Assembly (NCBI GenBank): GCA_932294295.1
Contig: OW028580.1
Location: forward strand, 38,264,836-38,328,835
DNA: 64,000 bases
DNA from: Alitta virens
Taxonomy: Eukaryota; Annelida; Polychaeta; Phyllodocida; Nereididae
Direction: 5' to 3'
A model generated the notes under the pieces. The model did not search any database and was not told the DNA's origin. It saw only the letters and a list, made by a program, of their open reading frames with translations. The position numbers were made by a program, and so were the translations under genes. Shown one piece after another: positions 21,556-33,981 of the stretch. The first letter of the stretch is position 1. Every line of letters starts with the position of its first letter.

Positions 21556-22080
21556 TGCAAGTTCATATTCATTTCTACCCTAGGCGTTACACAGAAATAG
21601 GAAAACTATGCAACTAGACCTTCAATTACCTTACAAAAAGCTCCATCCTTCCTTATGTCATTGTTATAGCCAACATCTTTTCAAATAGAATCTCTTTGAA
21701 GGTTCTTGGCCCACCTGACATTGGGATTTATCTGGACCAAGGAAATGCATCATAGCTTCATTTTTTCCCGTTAGAGTCATATACAATTCATGAATTTAGG
21801 GGATGCCATTGTATCACAAATAACCCCATTGTATTGCAAATAGAGACACATCACTGAAACTATGATGAATGTACTTGTTGTACACAGTATATGGCATTGG
21901 AGATATCAGGTATATATTAATAAGAAAAATAAGTCTCATATGGGGCTAGGCTAAGTAAAAGACCTCACCCATGGGGTAAATGTGTAACATGGTGTGGAAT
22001 CCAAGCCTTGTAATCGCATCATTATGTGTACCGCTGGCAGTGGTAATATTTACTGGCTACCCAGATAGTATTTAACATGC
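21556..22080. repeat. Tail segment T and SINE-like core, copy 3
   Basis: Nearly identical to 13,031-13,560. Confidence 0.8.
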
Positions 22081-22760
22081 ATATTGACATCGGCCCTCTG
22101 AGGGTGATGTCGAACCACCATCAGGAGATATACAAGGTACAAGTAAACATTAGTGAAAAGTTCGATGCAGTATTGGCATTGCACTTGTAGGTACTTGGTT
22201 CCACGTGCATTTTGGACCACATGGCATTTACCCACAGTTGAAGCCAGAAAGCTTCTTTGCACCACATGTAGTGCATCATGAACATGGCATGTATTATGCT
22301 TAAACACAGTACAATGCCACTGGACCTGGTAACCGTGTTCAATTAGAAAATGGCAAGCTTAAACATAAAGGAAACTAATGTTGTTTGAGCCATTCTCAGA
22401 ATGTAGTTCAAGTTGCAATCAGCTTCCCTAAATAAGAATAATGCCCCTACTTTTGAAAATTCACTTTGTTAGAGTTATAAAGGAAAGGGCATATGAGGAC
22501 AAGATATCAAACTAGTTATTCTTTGATGTAAATGAATATATGCTTGCTAAAGAAAGACAACATCACCAGCATATAAACAAATAAGATCAGCCAAAGAATA
22601 CTCAATGAAATGTATATCAAAGTAGCTCACTAAGTGTTTATGCCATGTATATGACTTGACTATCATATAATATTTTCAGAAATTATTTGATACATTTGGT
22701 TACTTCATCATCTATTATTAATTATCTTACTATGTCGTCGATCCATTCGTACAGTAGTAT
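22081..22760 (-). repeat. Module M3, copy 2
   Basis: Homologous to 13,561-14,280. This copy has lost about 50 bases around 22,125 that include part of the hydrophobic minus-strand frame, and keeps a 27-base piece (GTTGAAGCCAGAAAGCTTC) absent from copy 1. Confidence 0.75.
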
Positions 22761-22767
22761 AAACCTT

Positions 22768-22901
22768 ATGTTGTTGTTGTGTTGTCATTGTTGTGTTGTT
22801 GTCATTGTTGTTTTGTTGTTATGTTTTGCTGTGTTGTCATTGTTGTGTTGTTATAGTTGTTGTTGTGTTGTTGTTGTTATTGTTGTTGTGTTGTTGTTGT
22901 A
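22768..22901. repeat. GTT tract, longer version
   Basis: About 134 bases against 88 in U2. Confidence 0.9.
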
Positions 22902-23150
22902 TTTTATCTGAGCACTGCACATGACAAAAGCAAGTGAAATGCAGCAAGTTTACTTGGATTAAAAATACAAAAACAATCCTTTCTGCTAAGATTTCAATGC
23001 AATGGAATTTAACGGAAATCCTCGAAAGGAAGGTGAAAACAATCATCTTAAGTGCTTTCAGTTTTCCTAAAAATCACGTGTCAACAATTTCAGAGATGTT
23101 TGAAGCCAGCTACAATGGCAACACGTCTATAATTTTAAGGTTTTAAGTTT

Positions 23151-23195
23151 GATTGGCTGACAGGCATGTTTCCTGGCTTCTGATTGGCTGACAAG
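23151..23195. promoter_or_regulatory. Paired inverted CCAAT motifs, copy 2
   Basis: Identical pair to 14,611-14,655. Confidence 0.3.
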
Positions 23196-23230
23196 GCTGT
23201 TTTTAACACTGTCACCACTCCCAAGCTTAA

Positions 23231-24745
23231 CTGTGTATGTTAGTGCAATGTTTGCGTGAATTTAAGTGCAAAGTTAGAGCAAAAAAGGTGTAAATATGTT
23301 TTGGACATTTTTTTCTTCATTTGGCACGGAAGAGTTTTTCCTCTTATCAGCTTGCTGCCTACGTTTTTATGAGCAAAACCAAAAGAGTTTTTGGCTTTGG
23401 AAGAATTACACAGCCTCAGCAAACTTCTCAGAAAATTTCATGCAAATTTAGATCGATAGCTTACAGCAGTTTCATAGACTTGGAAACTAAACTCCAGATG
23501 ATGTCATTTGAATGCAAGACTCCCATTGGTTAAGGCAGTCACCAAGCCATTGCTAGTTCTGGACTGACATGACATGACATCTGGAGTATCTAAATATATT
23601 ACGGTCAGTGGTAATGGCTTAATATGAACTTGATGATAGTCATCATTGAAGTAAGTAAGTCATGGAATATGTTATACTTTTACATATATGTGTGGACCTG
23701 GCAGTTGCAAAGAGATCGACATGGAATTTATACTGCATCATGGTAAAATGAAATTGAGGAGATAACAAAATTAAAACATAACTATACATTCAAAAGTAAC
23801 TATGAAACTGATTCGTTTTTGTATAGTATTAATAATCGAAGAGAAAGATCTTTACTTAGTCAATTTCGCTTTGGCATACTTCCCTTAAGAATAGAAACTG
23901 GTTGCTACAGCCAAGTCCTACCAGAGTATAAATTATGTTTCTTTTGTGGAAGTGACAAAATAGAAAATGAGCAGCACTTTTTCTTTGAATGTTCTTTATA
24001 TGGTGATTTTAGAAAAGCTTTTTAGGACAAAATAATAGACTATTACCCTAACTTTCCTTAATAATAAAGAAAAATTAGAAATATGTATGAACAGTGTTAA
24101 TATTAAGTCAACAGCAAATTATATCAATGAATGTTTTACTAAGCTTTGCTTTACAACTACTTTTATTTCTGACTAATTTGTACAACTATGTTGCTTTTTT
24201 CCACTGCATTTATTATATTGTATTAATTGTTATTCGTGACTCGTAAGCCTGCAATAGGCTGGATTTTTTAACATGTGTCGTAATAATGGATGTATTAACA
24301 TGTGTTACATTAATAAAAAATTAACTCAAACTGTATAATTGTAAAAAAAGGTGTCTGAATAATTGTGGTTTGACTGGATGCCATTAGAACACCAACGCAT
24401 TCAGTGGAAACCTATTATACTGAGTGGTGTGTTTTGAATAGAATCAGTAGTTAGTGATTACCATGGCAGTCAGCAAGTGATGTAAGATAAAATCACCCAT
24501 TGTGCTCATTGCTGGTATCACACATTAGATGATTTCAGCATAACCTTTTGTCTCTGAGGATATTTTAGGTCTTGGCTGAATTAAGGTGATGGATACTTCA
24601 TATGACCAGGTGCCAGACTTATGGTAATTGTATAACATGGTGTGGAATTCAATAAAAGCCTGATCATCTCATCATTACTTCTGTCTCTTACAGTTGGCTA
24701 TGTAAGCTGACTATGACATGTAAGTGGGCTAAGTTCATATCCAAA
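23231..24745 (+). repeat. Block L, copy 1 (with LINE relic)
   Basis: Homologous to 42,020-43,335 and 43,336-44,790. It begins with GTTAGTGCAATG-like sequence, carries a degraded LINE 3' region and ends with a SINE-like core (24,628-24,740). The 70-codon frame at 23,321-23,533 is conserved in the three copies but starts at a non-ATG codon and has no recognised domain. Confidence 0.8.
23747..24025 (+). pseudogene. LINE ORF2 C-terminal fragment (zinc knuckle)
   Basis: An open frame of about 92 codons ends at TAG. It contains RSLLSQFRFGILPLRIETG followed by C-F-F-C, then H-F-F-F-E-C. This is the layout of the Cys/His knuckle (C-x2-C ... H-x4-C) that closes reverse-transcriptase proteins of many invertebrate non-LTR retrotransposons, where it follows a conserved FR-G-LPL-IETGR stretch. 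The polymerase and endonuclease domains are absent, so this is a 5'-truncated relic. Two further relics at 42,494 and 43,875 share the same insertion site because they lie in duplicated block L; the second has lost the cysteines. Confidence 0.8.
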
Positions 24746-24772
24746 GAATTGATCATATTGCCTACCATTTGA

Positions 24773-24822
24773 TACGATATGTTACGATACAATACCATAT
24801 CATACCATATCATACTATATTG
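24773..24822. repeat. Short ATACC/ATATC array
   Basis: About 50 bases of ATACCATATC-type repeat. The paralogous place at 44,862-45,072 holds about 210 bases. Confidence 0.85.
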
Positions 24823-26572
24823 TTTTGTGTTCATACTTCAATGTTGTAGATGTTTTGAATCTAATAGACGAAAATACTTGACTAAATAAAAAATTATTAA
24901 TATTTACAGGTATAATTTTTAATCAATGATGTCTGCACTCTTATTGCATTTACTTAATATATCTTTAAATCGCCTGATTACAACATTAAGATGGGAGATT
25001 ATGCTGATGAAAACGTCACTCAGCATGTTTGCTTGAGGTCAAATTCCATTCCATCAATCATGATCAGTATGCTAATGAATATCATTCCTTAAGCTGTGGC
25101 CTAAATTGCAACAGCGATTTCCAAAACACCCTTTTCACACAGCAGCCATTTTGGCATTTTTGCCTCATTGACCTCTCTTTGCACTCAGATATAATATTGT
25201 GACATCATCAGTAGACAATGGCCATGGTGAGGTTACAGAGTGCAAGAACAATGGAGAAGTAATGATGTCATAATATATGACATAATCAAAATGAGTTCAA
25301 TGAGGGAAAAATGTCAACATGGCTGCTGTGTGAAAGGGTGTATAGGTCTGGTTATATTAAATGTCATAAAGTTTTATTATTTTGTTGTCAAATTGAGAAC
25401 GTTGGTATGGAAACAGAACCATGCATGGATACTGCTTTAACAAAAGGAAACTGCTTGGTTGACAATTACTATGAAACACCAAGAAGTCTTACCAAGTGAT
25501 GGAAGGAACTAAAATGTAACTCACTGAGTATATCCTAAATACCACAAGGAGGAGGGTTGGAACCCATGCACCAGGATACACTGCTATAGAAACTAGTAGA
25601 CATGCTAACCACTAGGCCATCTAGTCTGTTCCCCTTTGGTATGAAATTTGCTTATATATGTACAATAAACATTTATATCAAACAACATTACCAATTTACT
25701 AGACTTTTTATTAAGAACTACCTACTGATCATTGTTGTAATATGTGGTTTATAACCAACTCAATTTCCTGTTGTGTTGGAGCTGATGTCCTTTTTTCCTT
25801 TTTGTTGATTTCTGTATATATGTTGCTTTTTCTTAGAACTAGTTATTTCAACTTTGTTATACTTTTCTCACTAAGAAACAACCTTGAACTATATTAGGGC
25901 AGGGTATCATTAACACTCCCCAATATTGCGACATTTTAGAGGTGAAATCTTGGGGAGTTTCGACATCTCAAAATCTAGATTTTGACACATCTTTACATGC
26001 TGAGAGAAGCAAATTAAGCCTAATGAATCAATAGGGAATTAGACATGGAGGTATCTGGTGGAATAGACCAACTTCATGATTTGAAAATAGAGGCCAGATG
26101 ATTTCTGCAGACAATTTTCTGCAATTCTGCTTTCTTCCTGCATCCTAATGCTGGCTCATGCAATTTAAGCAGAAATTCTCGACACATCTGAGGATGATGA
26201 CTGAGTTATATTATTGCATATTGTGCATTAATGTAATCTCATGACAACTCCTTGATTCTATAATAATTTCCAATAAACACGACACATTTTTGCACACAAA
26301 GATAGTAGAAAATGTCTAGAGTTTTTTTTGCAGATACTTCCAGTCACTAAGCAAGATGTAAATGATACCTACAAACTCTTCTGTGTTACCACAAACACAG
26401 TATATTCCATTGCTAGAAAAGCACTGATATTATAAAATTTTAGCATGTTGTTGAGTGCATCAAGTAAAATTATTTTGGGAAATTCTGTTTTTTTTTTATG
26501 ACAACTCTTTGTGACATTATTAAGGATTTCAACTGTAGCAATTGATGAGAACTTGCCTTAGAGGACTGCACT
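24823..26572. repeat. Block P, copy 1
   Basis: Matches 45,073-46,779 at high identity. Contains short frames only (for example 25,240-25,499), preserved between copies but without recognisable domains. No gene called. Confidence 0.85.
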
Positions 26573-26691
26573 CTATCTATGTATATCTATTTATCCATCC
26601 CTCTATCCATCTATCCATCTATCCATCTATCTAAACATCTATCTATCCATCTATCTATCTATCTATCTAGCTATCTAGCTATCTATCTATA

Positions 26692-26744
<53 letters not shown>

Positions 26745-27013
26745 ATCTATCTACCATCTATCTATCTGTCTATCTATCTGTCTATCAGTCTATCTGTCTA
26801 TCTATCTATCTTTCTATCTATCTGTCTGTCAATCTATCTGTCAATCTGTCTGTCTATCTGTCTATCTATCTATATATCTATCTATCTGTATATCTACCTA
26901 TCTATCTATCTTTCTGTCTATCTGTCTGTCAATCTATCTGTCAATCTGTCTCTTTATTTGTCGATCTATCTATCTGCCTATCTATCTATCTGTCTATCTA
27001 TCTAGCTATCTAT
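26573..27013. repeat. Large compound ATCT / TA / GTCT microsatellite
   Basis: ATCT and GTCT units flank a TA run of about 46 bases. The 236-codon frame starting at 26,579 is a translation of this array with an AT-rich extension. The paralogue is 46,780-47,176, shorter in the TA tract. Confidence 0.95.
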
Positions 27014-28035
27014 AGCATGACATCATGCTGTTTTCATAATTATCGATCACCCTGTGATGTTAAGTTTAGTTTTCACACACATCGTTGCCATGTACATCTC
27101 TTTATTTCTATGTTTATTCTGATCCCAATTAATTTAGGCCATTGGCAACTTTATTGTATGACGTCACGAGGAATATGCAATATGTCTGAACAGCACGTCT
27201 TATGTGATCATTACAGCACTTCCGTCATATTTAGGGGTCAGCCAACGTCTCATATCATTATTTATGCAATGTATTCTATGTATTTTTGACCAAGCTATTG
27301 CTGGTAATTAAGATCCAACCAAAAATCAAGTAAAACGCATGGAATAGTGCAAAACAAACTTATGACGACATCTGATGCCCTTTGGGTGACTCAGCTTTTG
27401 CAATTGCAATTATAGGCTTTATCCACACTCAGCCAAGTGGGCCACCAAGCAACAGTGTCATCTGGTCACTGGGCATTAACTGCCCCCTATTGACCAGTTA
27501 TGGTGTATCTTTTACTATATCAGGCACCATCCTGGCACATGTGGTTCTAAGAAATGGTCCACAGATTGATTTTTGTACTGGGTGATCCTCTTGAAGGTGG
27601 CACCTTTTAGGATTAGGACATTAATTAACCCTAAAAAGGTAACCAATCCACCTAATAAGGCAGTAAATAATGACATAAAACCAAACGCGTCCCAAGAATT
27701 GTGTATTTATTGCTTGGGAAAGTCCAGAATTGGAAAAGGCCATCTTTGGTTGAGTGTCAACCAGTGTCCGTTTATGGTGGATTAAAACTGGTTTACTGAA
27801 TATTCAAAAGACAAATACCCCCCCCCCCCCACCCTCCCCTATTCCTAATAGTCCACAGTGTGTCTTGTGTATTAACCCGAAGAGAGTTTGATATATGGAT
27901 AAAAAGGCGAAAGAATATCTGGAGATATTTGAGTCATAAACTGAGCATCACCAGCTTTCCATGTTGAGTACTTGGCCCTTCTGTACACAAAATATGAGAG
28001 ATGGTACCAACAGAAATAAGGAAATCGGAATTCAT
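27014..28035. repeat. Block P, continuation
   Basis: Matches 47,177-48,563, where the second copy carries about 350 extra bases. Contains a run of 13 C at about 27,818. The stretch 27,400-27,790 is almost unchanged between copies and has overlapping short frames (67 and 70 codons) of unknown nature. Confidence 0.8.
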
Positions 28036-28462
28036 CGGCATGTGAAAAAAGGCAAGTGTTCAAGAAAATGTAATAAATTGAGTGGATTTAAATGCAATAC
28101 GGCATGTTTTGAACTCTCCATCAATGTCACTATGGCATCGTTCACATCTTAGAAGATCTGCTGACAACTTGCTAAGCAGAGCGGCTTCGCAGTGTCAAGC
28201 ATTTGAGGTACGTGCTTTGGTTTAAAAGCAACCAGAAGTGTCCCTGGCTTAAGTCATTCTTCTTCAAGGAGATTTAGTCGAACTTTTTTTTTGGTGATGT
28301 TTTACGTGGAACTTTGATGCAAGCATACAGTGTATCAGCGCTATAAAGGTCATGATAAACTCTGTGTGGCACGATTTGGTTTGTAGATGGGTACGTTTCG
28401 ATTTCCATTGATGAATCTATGTACACTATACACTGTAGCCAAGTGTATGATAGATACCCCAT

Positions 28463-28625
28463 TGTAAGTGACTGATAGGAAATATAATTCATCTTGTTTG
28501 GTCCAGGCAAATGAAACTGGCCTTTAGTAAATGTTAATTACATAATAGGCTGACCTGTGGCTCCCTCTGTTTTTGGATGACCTTGAACTTGACCTTGTCG
28601 CTTCTTAGAATGAGGCTGCCATCAT
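28463..28625. repeat. 160-bp dispersed repeat
   Basis: Matches 52,226-52,380 with about 10 percent differences; shared landmarks CTTGTTTGGTCCAGGC and CCTTGAACTTGACCTTG. Confidence 0.75.
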
Positions 28626-29547
28626 TTTGTTTCATCTGCTACGAAGGTATAGCATTTTAGAAACTAAATATTTCAGTCCTATACAAAATCAAGACAGGGT
28701 AATCGTGACAAATTTACCTTTTAAACATAAGCAGTGAGGATTAATTTTACACTTTTTGAATGAGAACATGGTTTAATATTAGTCTCTCTTAGCACAAAAC
28801 TTGCAAAAAGAGAAATACTTTTTTTTTTTTTCAAGATTGTTGTTACAATTATATTTTGGAAACCTTGTCAGATGAATCCTTTATGTATAGGATATCTTCA
28901 ATTATTTCCTGAATGAATATATTTATCTCAAATCCTCACTTCTATTATTCTACATGATTTATGTCTGGGTTAGAAGCAAACCCTCTTAATTACATTTTAA
29001 TTATTTATAAGTTAATCCTGATGCAGCCATGTGGCTGTATTGTGTAAACTTTGGAAAGTAATAACTATATAAACACTTAGAAAGACACTGGAGTTTGATA
29101 CAATGTATTCTTTTGATAAAAAGTAATCTTTTCATACACCAGCCATTCTTCAGCTTCCCACGTCCATTCTGCAAATGAAGCCCTGTGTCATACTATATAG
29201 CATAAGAGGAAGTGCAAGCAACACTCTCTGCCATAATAGTAATGGATACCCACAGTAGTATGACAGGCAAGATTTTAGCAGGTACATTTTTGCACCATTG
29301 TCGTGTTGTCATACAAGGTTGTTAGTGTAGTGTCGTGTGTTTTCCTGGCTAATATCAATTACGATGCTTTCACTAACTTACTAAAACGCTGTGAAATTGC
29401 ACACACCCCCTACATTATAAATGTAGCCGTTTTTTATACCAGCAGTTCTGAATAGTATAACATGACACTCTCCTCCCTCAAATGTGCCTGCACTGGAATA
29501 ACATTGGTTATACTCCACCACGTGACCTTTTCTATTGTTCTTTCGCA

Positions 29548-29783
29548 GGATATAACCAACAAAAATGTTAGTTAATTCCCTCATGAGTGCAAACTGAACT
29601 GTTATGAATAATAAAGGCATTAAAACAAAACACAAAACAAACGATCAAACAAATTAGTTGATATGCCTAATGGAGTTTAGTTATATCCCTCATAGTCAGA
29701 AGTTAACTAACATTTTTGTTGCTTATATACCTCCGCCTTCGGCATCAGGATATAACCAACATTTTGTTGGTTAACTCCCTCCT
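29548..29783. repeat. Three-arm inverted-repeat cluster, copy 2
   Basis: Same arm order as 4,303-4,530 (direct, inverted, direct), with the shared upstream flank TGACCTTTTCTATTGTTC. The internal sequence has diverged. Confidence 0.7.
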
Positions 29784-30819
29784 ATTCGGGATATAACTAA
29801 TACTTATCCTGTTTTAATAGGCAATGCCAACGTTGAAATGGTCATCGTCACAGAGGCAGAAGTAAAGCATCCACACCGAGGCTGTTACTGACCATTCCAG
29901 GTTTTTGGTGTCTGTGTTCTAACCTGCTAATGACACTCTGCAACTTTTCAAACTCATTCGCAGCTTATGGTTCATACTTTGTGTTTGAAGCCTTACAATG
30001 GTTAGGCAACGTTCCTTAAGTATCAAGTGTCGTCTTTGACTCATGATGTCAAAATGGGCATGGAATATTATAAAAGTAAATTAAGATACATGTACTCAAT
30101 GAACCAGAATATTTAAGGGACTGTTAATAGCATAGACATTTGTGATTTTTACTGCTGAACCCCTTGTTAATGTTCTCTCTGTTATGCAATAAGCACTGTA
30201 ATGACAAACATTGGGACAGATACACTTAAAAAGTCATAGGAGATCATTTCAAGTTCATCTAAAGGAGTTATCTGATGTTCCACTAGGTGGAGAAAGAAGA
30301 TTGTCATACTTTATTTTGTGACAACCTTGCCTATTAAGTTTCAGTTACTATGCTGTCTCATTTAATGATCAACTGAATAGCATACTGAAGTCCTTGGTTC
30401 AACTTTGAGTGTAATAAAGCAGAAATTGCATGCGGCTATTTTCGCCTACTTAAGTTTTTGAGCGCTGCTTGGCTGTCTGTGATTCCATCTATAGTGTTGT
30501 CACACTGTACCACAGTCTTTTTCATGTTTTATATCCATTGCTTTTTAAGCATCATAATTGTCTGGAAAAGGAAATTGACCACTTGGATGTACATTGCAAC
30601 TATTATAATATGACTGTAATTACGGAAATTTCTTGGGCTATAAGCAATCTCATTAAATTGTGTTTGCCTTCTCAAATTCAGACTGCTGATTCAAATAGTA
30701 AAGCCCTTTTTTTCTTTCTAAAATATACCACAATCATACCTCTAATAATGTCAGGTGCCTTGTTGAAAGATTTCTCAACCATTTCCTGAATAAAGGAAAA
30801 ATTATATTTCAGAAAAAAG

Positions 30820-30856
30820 TGGCCCAGTTCTCCCTCAGGTAAGGAGAACTGGGCCA
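30820..30856. repeat. Perfect 14-bp hairpin
   Basis: TGGCCCAGTTCTCC, a 9-base loop, then GGAGAACTGGGCCA. The arm sequence recurs as a 24-base direct repeat at 31,416. A rearranged form is at 49,346-49,411. Confidence 0.9.
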
Positions 30857-31415
30857 TAGTTAATAACAAAATGAAACACCGGAACAATTATTAATGTTTT
30901 CATAAAGAATTATCAACAAACAAGCCCAAAAACCGATTTTTTAAAGTTACATTCATTTCAGCCTAAAACTTTATAATATACAGTATGAATACAGAATTTC
31001 ATGGTTGAAATTTATTAATATAACATTTGAACTTTATTTTGGAATAATTCTATAAGTCTAATCTAAGATCCATTGGGAAGTTTACAGGATTTAACGATTT
31101 TTATGTTATCATGTAATATATCTTCACTTTAGCTGTAATACAACAGTAAATCACTGTCATATAGACATAATATAGGGAAAATATGCCTGTTGCCTTTATG
31201 TTTGAATAATGTATAGGTTTTAGCATGGGTTGAACCAACTTGTATTGTAAGCCATAAGTCAACTATGATGTGACATAGATTATGGTCTTCCTTTCATTTT
31301 CTAAGTATAAGCTATTGTTTAAACATAAATTCGAATGCCAGGTGTTTATAATTTCCTGATCAAAATTGATGACTGTATTTTATAACAGAGGGAGGCCTGG
31401 GACAGGGATGACAGG

Positions 31416-31478
31416 GGCCCAGTTCTCCCCACCTTAGGAGGCCCAGTTCTCCCCACCTTAGGTGGCCCAGTTCTCCCC
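31416..31478. repeat. 24-bp direct repeat of the hairpin arm
   Basis: Three units starting GGCCCAGTTCTCCCCACC at 31,416, 31,440 and 31,464; the paralogue at 50,185 has two. Confidence 0.9.
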
Positions 31479-32008
31479 AAAACTGTTGCTTGAAATAAAT
31501 GGCAAGCATATTTTTCCTCGAACGAAATGTCAGTTACATGATTGTACTCTGATTATGTAATGATTATAACAATATATATTTTTTCCAATCTTCAACAAAC
31601 AATTGAATAAATAGTAAGAATTTTACTTACAGACACCAAAAACTAAAATTTTAGGTTTCGATTTATTGAATAACAGGCTTTAAACCCAGACATTTACATT
31701 GTGCTAATTTGTAAGAATAACAATGGTTTCAATTAAATTAGAACAGAACAGAAAATAAATCATTAATTCACACTTTGTATTCAGTTCTCATGATTCTTGG
31801 AAATTAGGAAAAGCAAATTCACATTCTAGAGCACGTTTTTTTCAGAGCAGTGTATTTGTCATTCGTGAGTTCTGAAACTCTGTAGTAATTGAAAATGAGA
31901 TTGTTCAGAGATATCTCAGAAATTCCATTGTTATGTTTATTTAAGCAATGACCAACATCATGTACAGAGAAATCAAGAAAATATACTATTACATGTTGTC
32001 ATGGTTTA

Positions 32009-32400
32009 CACTGTGTGCTGTCACCTCAAAGCCAATCGACCTGATTATGAAAATGTGTTTTGCTTATTTACTCACCTAAACTAAATTAATCAATTTCTCT
32101 TATAGTCTTTAGGCTGGCTTATGGCATTAAAGGTCTAATAACCATGAAAAGTACAGAATGATTAGATGTTCATGTGCTGAGTTAACGCAATTCTTGTAAA
32201 GTGCAAGCAGGTACTTCAGAAACATTGCTTTAACTTATGAAATACAAATCCAATTCTCTTGTAATTTTAAAAGAAGATTTCTTAAGTCAATACCCACCCT
32301 ATTGGCTACACAGTGTAACTTATTATATTGTTTAACTAGGTAAACTAGTGAAAAATTTCCATAATTAGGTCACTTGGATTTGAGGTGACAGCACACAGTG
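32009..32400. mobile_element. MITE, 392 bp, copy 1
   Basis: Terminal inverted repeats of about 41 bases start CACTGTGTGCTGTCACCT and end with its complement at 32,400. No coding capacity. CACTG ends recall CACTA/EnSpm-type elements, but no clear 2-3 base target duplication is visible, so the superfamily is open. Confidence 0.85.
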
Positions 32401-33078
32401 TTCACCTCAGCAGGTGACAGAATTGATTCTTTTAGTCCATATTGACAGTCAAAATGTTCTAAGATAACTTCACCAGTCACCTTCGAGTCAAGGGAAGCAC
32501 ACTTCTCTTTGCATTGTCTTGTTATCTCTGTATAATCATTTAGCATGCCAGCAAATATACAGTTCTTGACCTAAATGTTCATAAAATTGTGTATGTATTA
32601 TTTATTCTCAGGAGGTGTACAGTATAAAATCTATGTAATAAGCTTGTCCAAATCCCACTGGGAGACATTGATTTTCTAAGTAAAGCCAAGTGGTGCCCCC
32701 GGTCTTGTATTTTGTCATTAGGCAATTAAGGAACTTCTTCAATGTAAGGAAATTAAGGCTACTTTTCTGCACCTCTTAAGTAACATCACTTTCCTGCTTA
32801 TCTTGAAAAAAACAAGAGAAGCTTTCTTAAGTCCATACTCAGCCTATCGCTAACATAGTTTAAACAAATAATTTTGTTCAACGATGGGAGACTGCACCAA
32901 GTGCATTGAGAATTAAAAATGCTTTTACACTTACTGTGAAAAATTATTACCTGGCACAGTTTACATTCAAGACCTGCTAATAAATGTAATTAGGCATGTA
33001 CCTTACAGGTGGGGTTTTCACTTGCCTCAGCATAGACACACACCAATTTAACAAGCCACAAACATTGAACCACCTATT

Positions 33079-33437
33079 CACTGTGTGCTGTCACCTAACA
33101 GCCCAGCGACCTAATTATGGTTAAGCAACATGATTAGTTAAACTACGTAGCCAATAGGCTGGGTATAGACTTAAGAAATCTTCTCCTGAAAATTTAAGAG
33201 AATTGGATTCATATTTTTGGAGTTTAGGCCATTTTTCTGAATTGCCTGCTTGTCAGAACAAGAATTATGTAAACTCAGCACATGAAAATTTATTTATTCT
33301 GTAGTTTCATTGTTAAACCTTTAATACCATAGACCAGCCGATAGACTATAAAAATTTATTAGTTTACTTTAGATGAGTAAACGAGCAAAACGTGTACATA
33401 ATTAGGTTGCTGGGCTGTGAGTTGATGACACAAAGTG
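33079..33437. mobile_element. MITE, 359 bp, copy 2 (inverted relative to copy 1)
   Basis: Starts CACTGTGTGCTGTCACCT and ends with a diverged complement at 33,437. Interior sequence (GACTTAAGAAATCTTCT, GAGAATTGGAT) matches the reverse complement of copy 1. A weak third fragment lies near 32,815-32,870. Confidence 0.85.
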
Positions 33438-33473
33438 AAAATTTTAAACATTTCTTGTTGACAGGATTATATT

Positions 33474-33578
33474 CCCAGATAGCATTCCAAATCGTATAAA
33501 TGTTGGCGCGATGTTGGTGATGTTGAACCGACAGCGGCTGATATAACAATGCTGCCCTGATTTGGAATGTTATCTGGG
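33474..33578. mobile_element. 105-bp hairpin element
   Basis: Inverted ends of about 20 bases, CCCAGATAGCATTCCAAATC and the near complement GATTTGGAATGTTATCTGGG, around a 65-base centre richer in G and C than its flanks. Likely a tiny non-autonomous DNA element; no second copy in the window. Confidence 0.65.
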
Positions 33579-33945
33579 TTGGTTTTTTTAAATTGTCTGA
33601 ACCTCATTCAGATATTCATAGAATCACTTTCATCATATCACAAACTTTATTTTTTATCGATTGTAAATTTCTCTGGCATCTGGTTATACCTGAAACAATG
33701 CAATACAATATAATACATTTTCCAAAATTCCCTTCCTCATAATAAATGTGCAGAATCAAGAAAACGTGCTCCAGAATATGTACATGTTTCCAATTTCTGA
33801 GCAAAATAACTGCAATGGGATCAAAGAAATTCTGTTCTAATTAAATTGAAGTCATAATTGCCCCCAGAAATTCACACAATGGAATTACTTCCGGGATTAC
33901 TCTGACTCACAGCATGAAGAGTTCCTAAGTGCAGATTTAATTAAA

Positions 33946-33947
33946 TG

Positions 33948-33981
<34 letters not shown>

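Larger units (their letters stand above)
28036..29985. other. Segment absent from the second duplicate
   Basis: About 1,950 bases missing at 48,563/48,564. It holds a dispersed repeat (28,463-28,625, matched by about 52,226-52,380) and the three-arm inverted-repeat cluster at 29,548-29,783. No gene seen. Confidence 0.7.
29986..31910. repeat. Block R, copy 1
   Basis: Matches 48,564-50,660. Short frames only (106 codons at 30,469; not preserved in the second copy, which has deletions and frame changes there). Homology ends after TTCAGAGATA at about 31,910. Confidence 0.85.

Noticed and set aside
26579..27289. 236-codon open frame, and its 222-codon paralogue at 46,784-47,452
   Set aside because: Both are translations of the ATCT/TA microsatellite with a short AT-rich extension; the Ile/Tyr/Leu/Ser periodicity follows the repeat.
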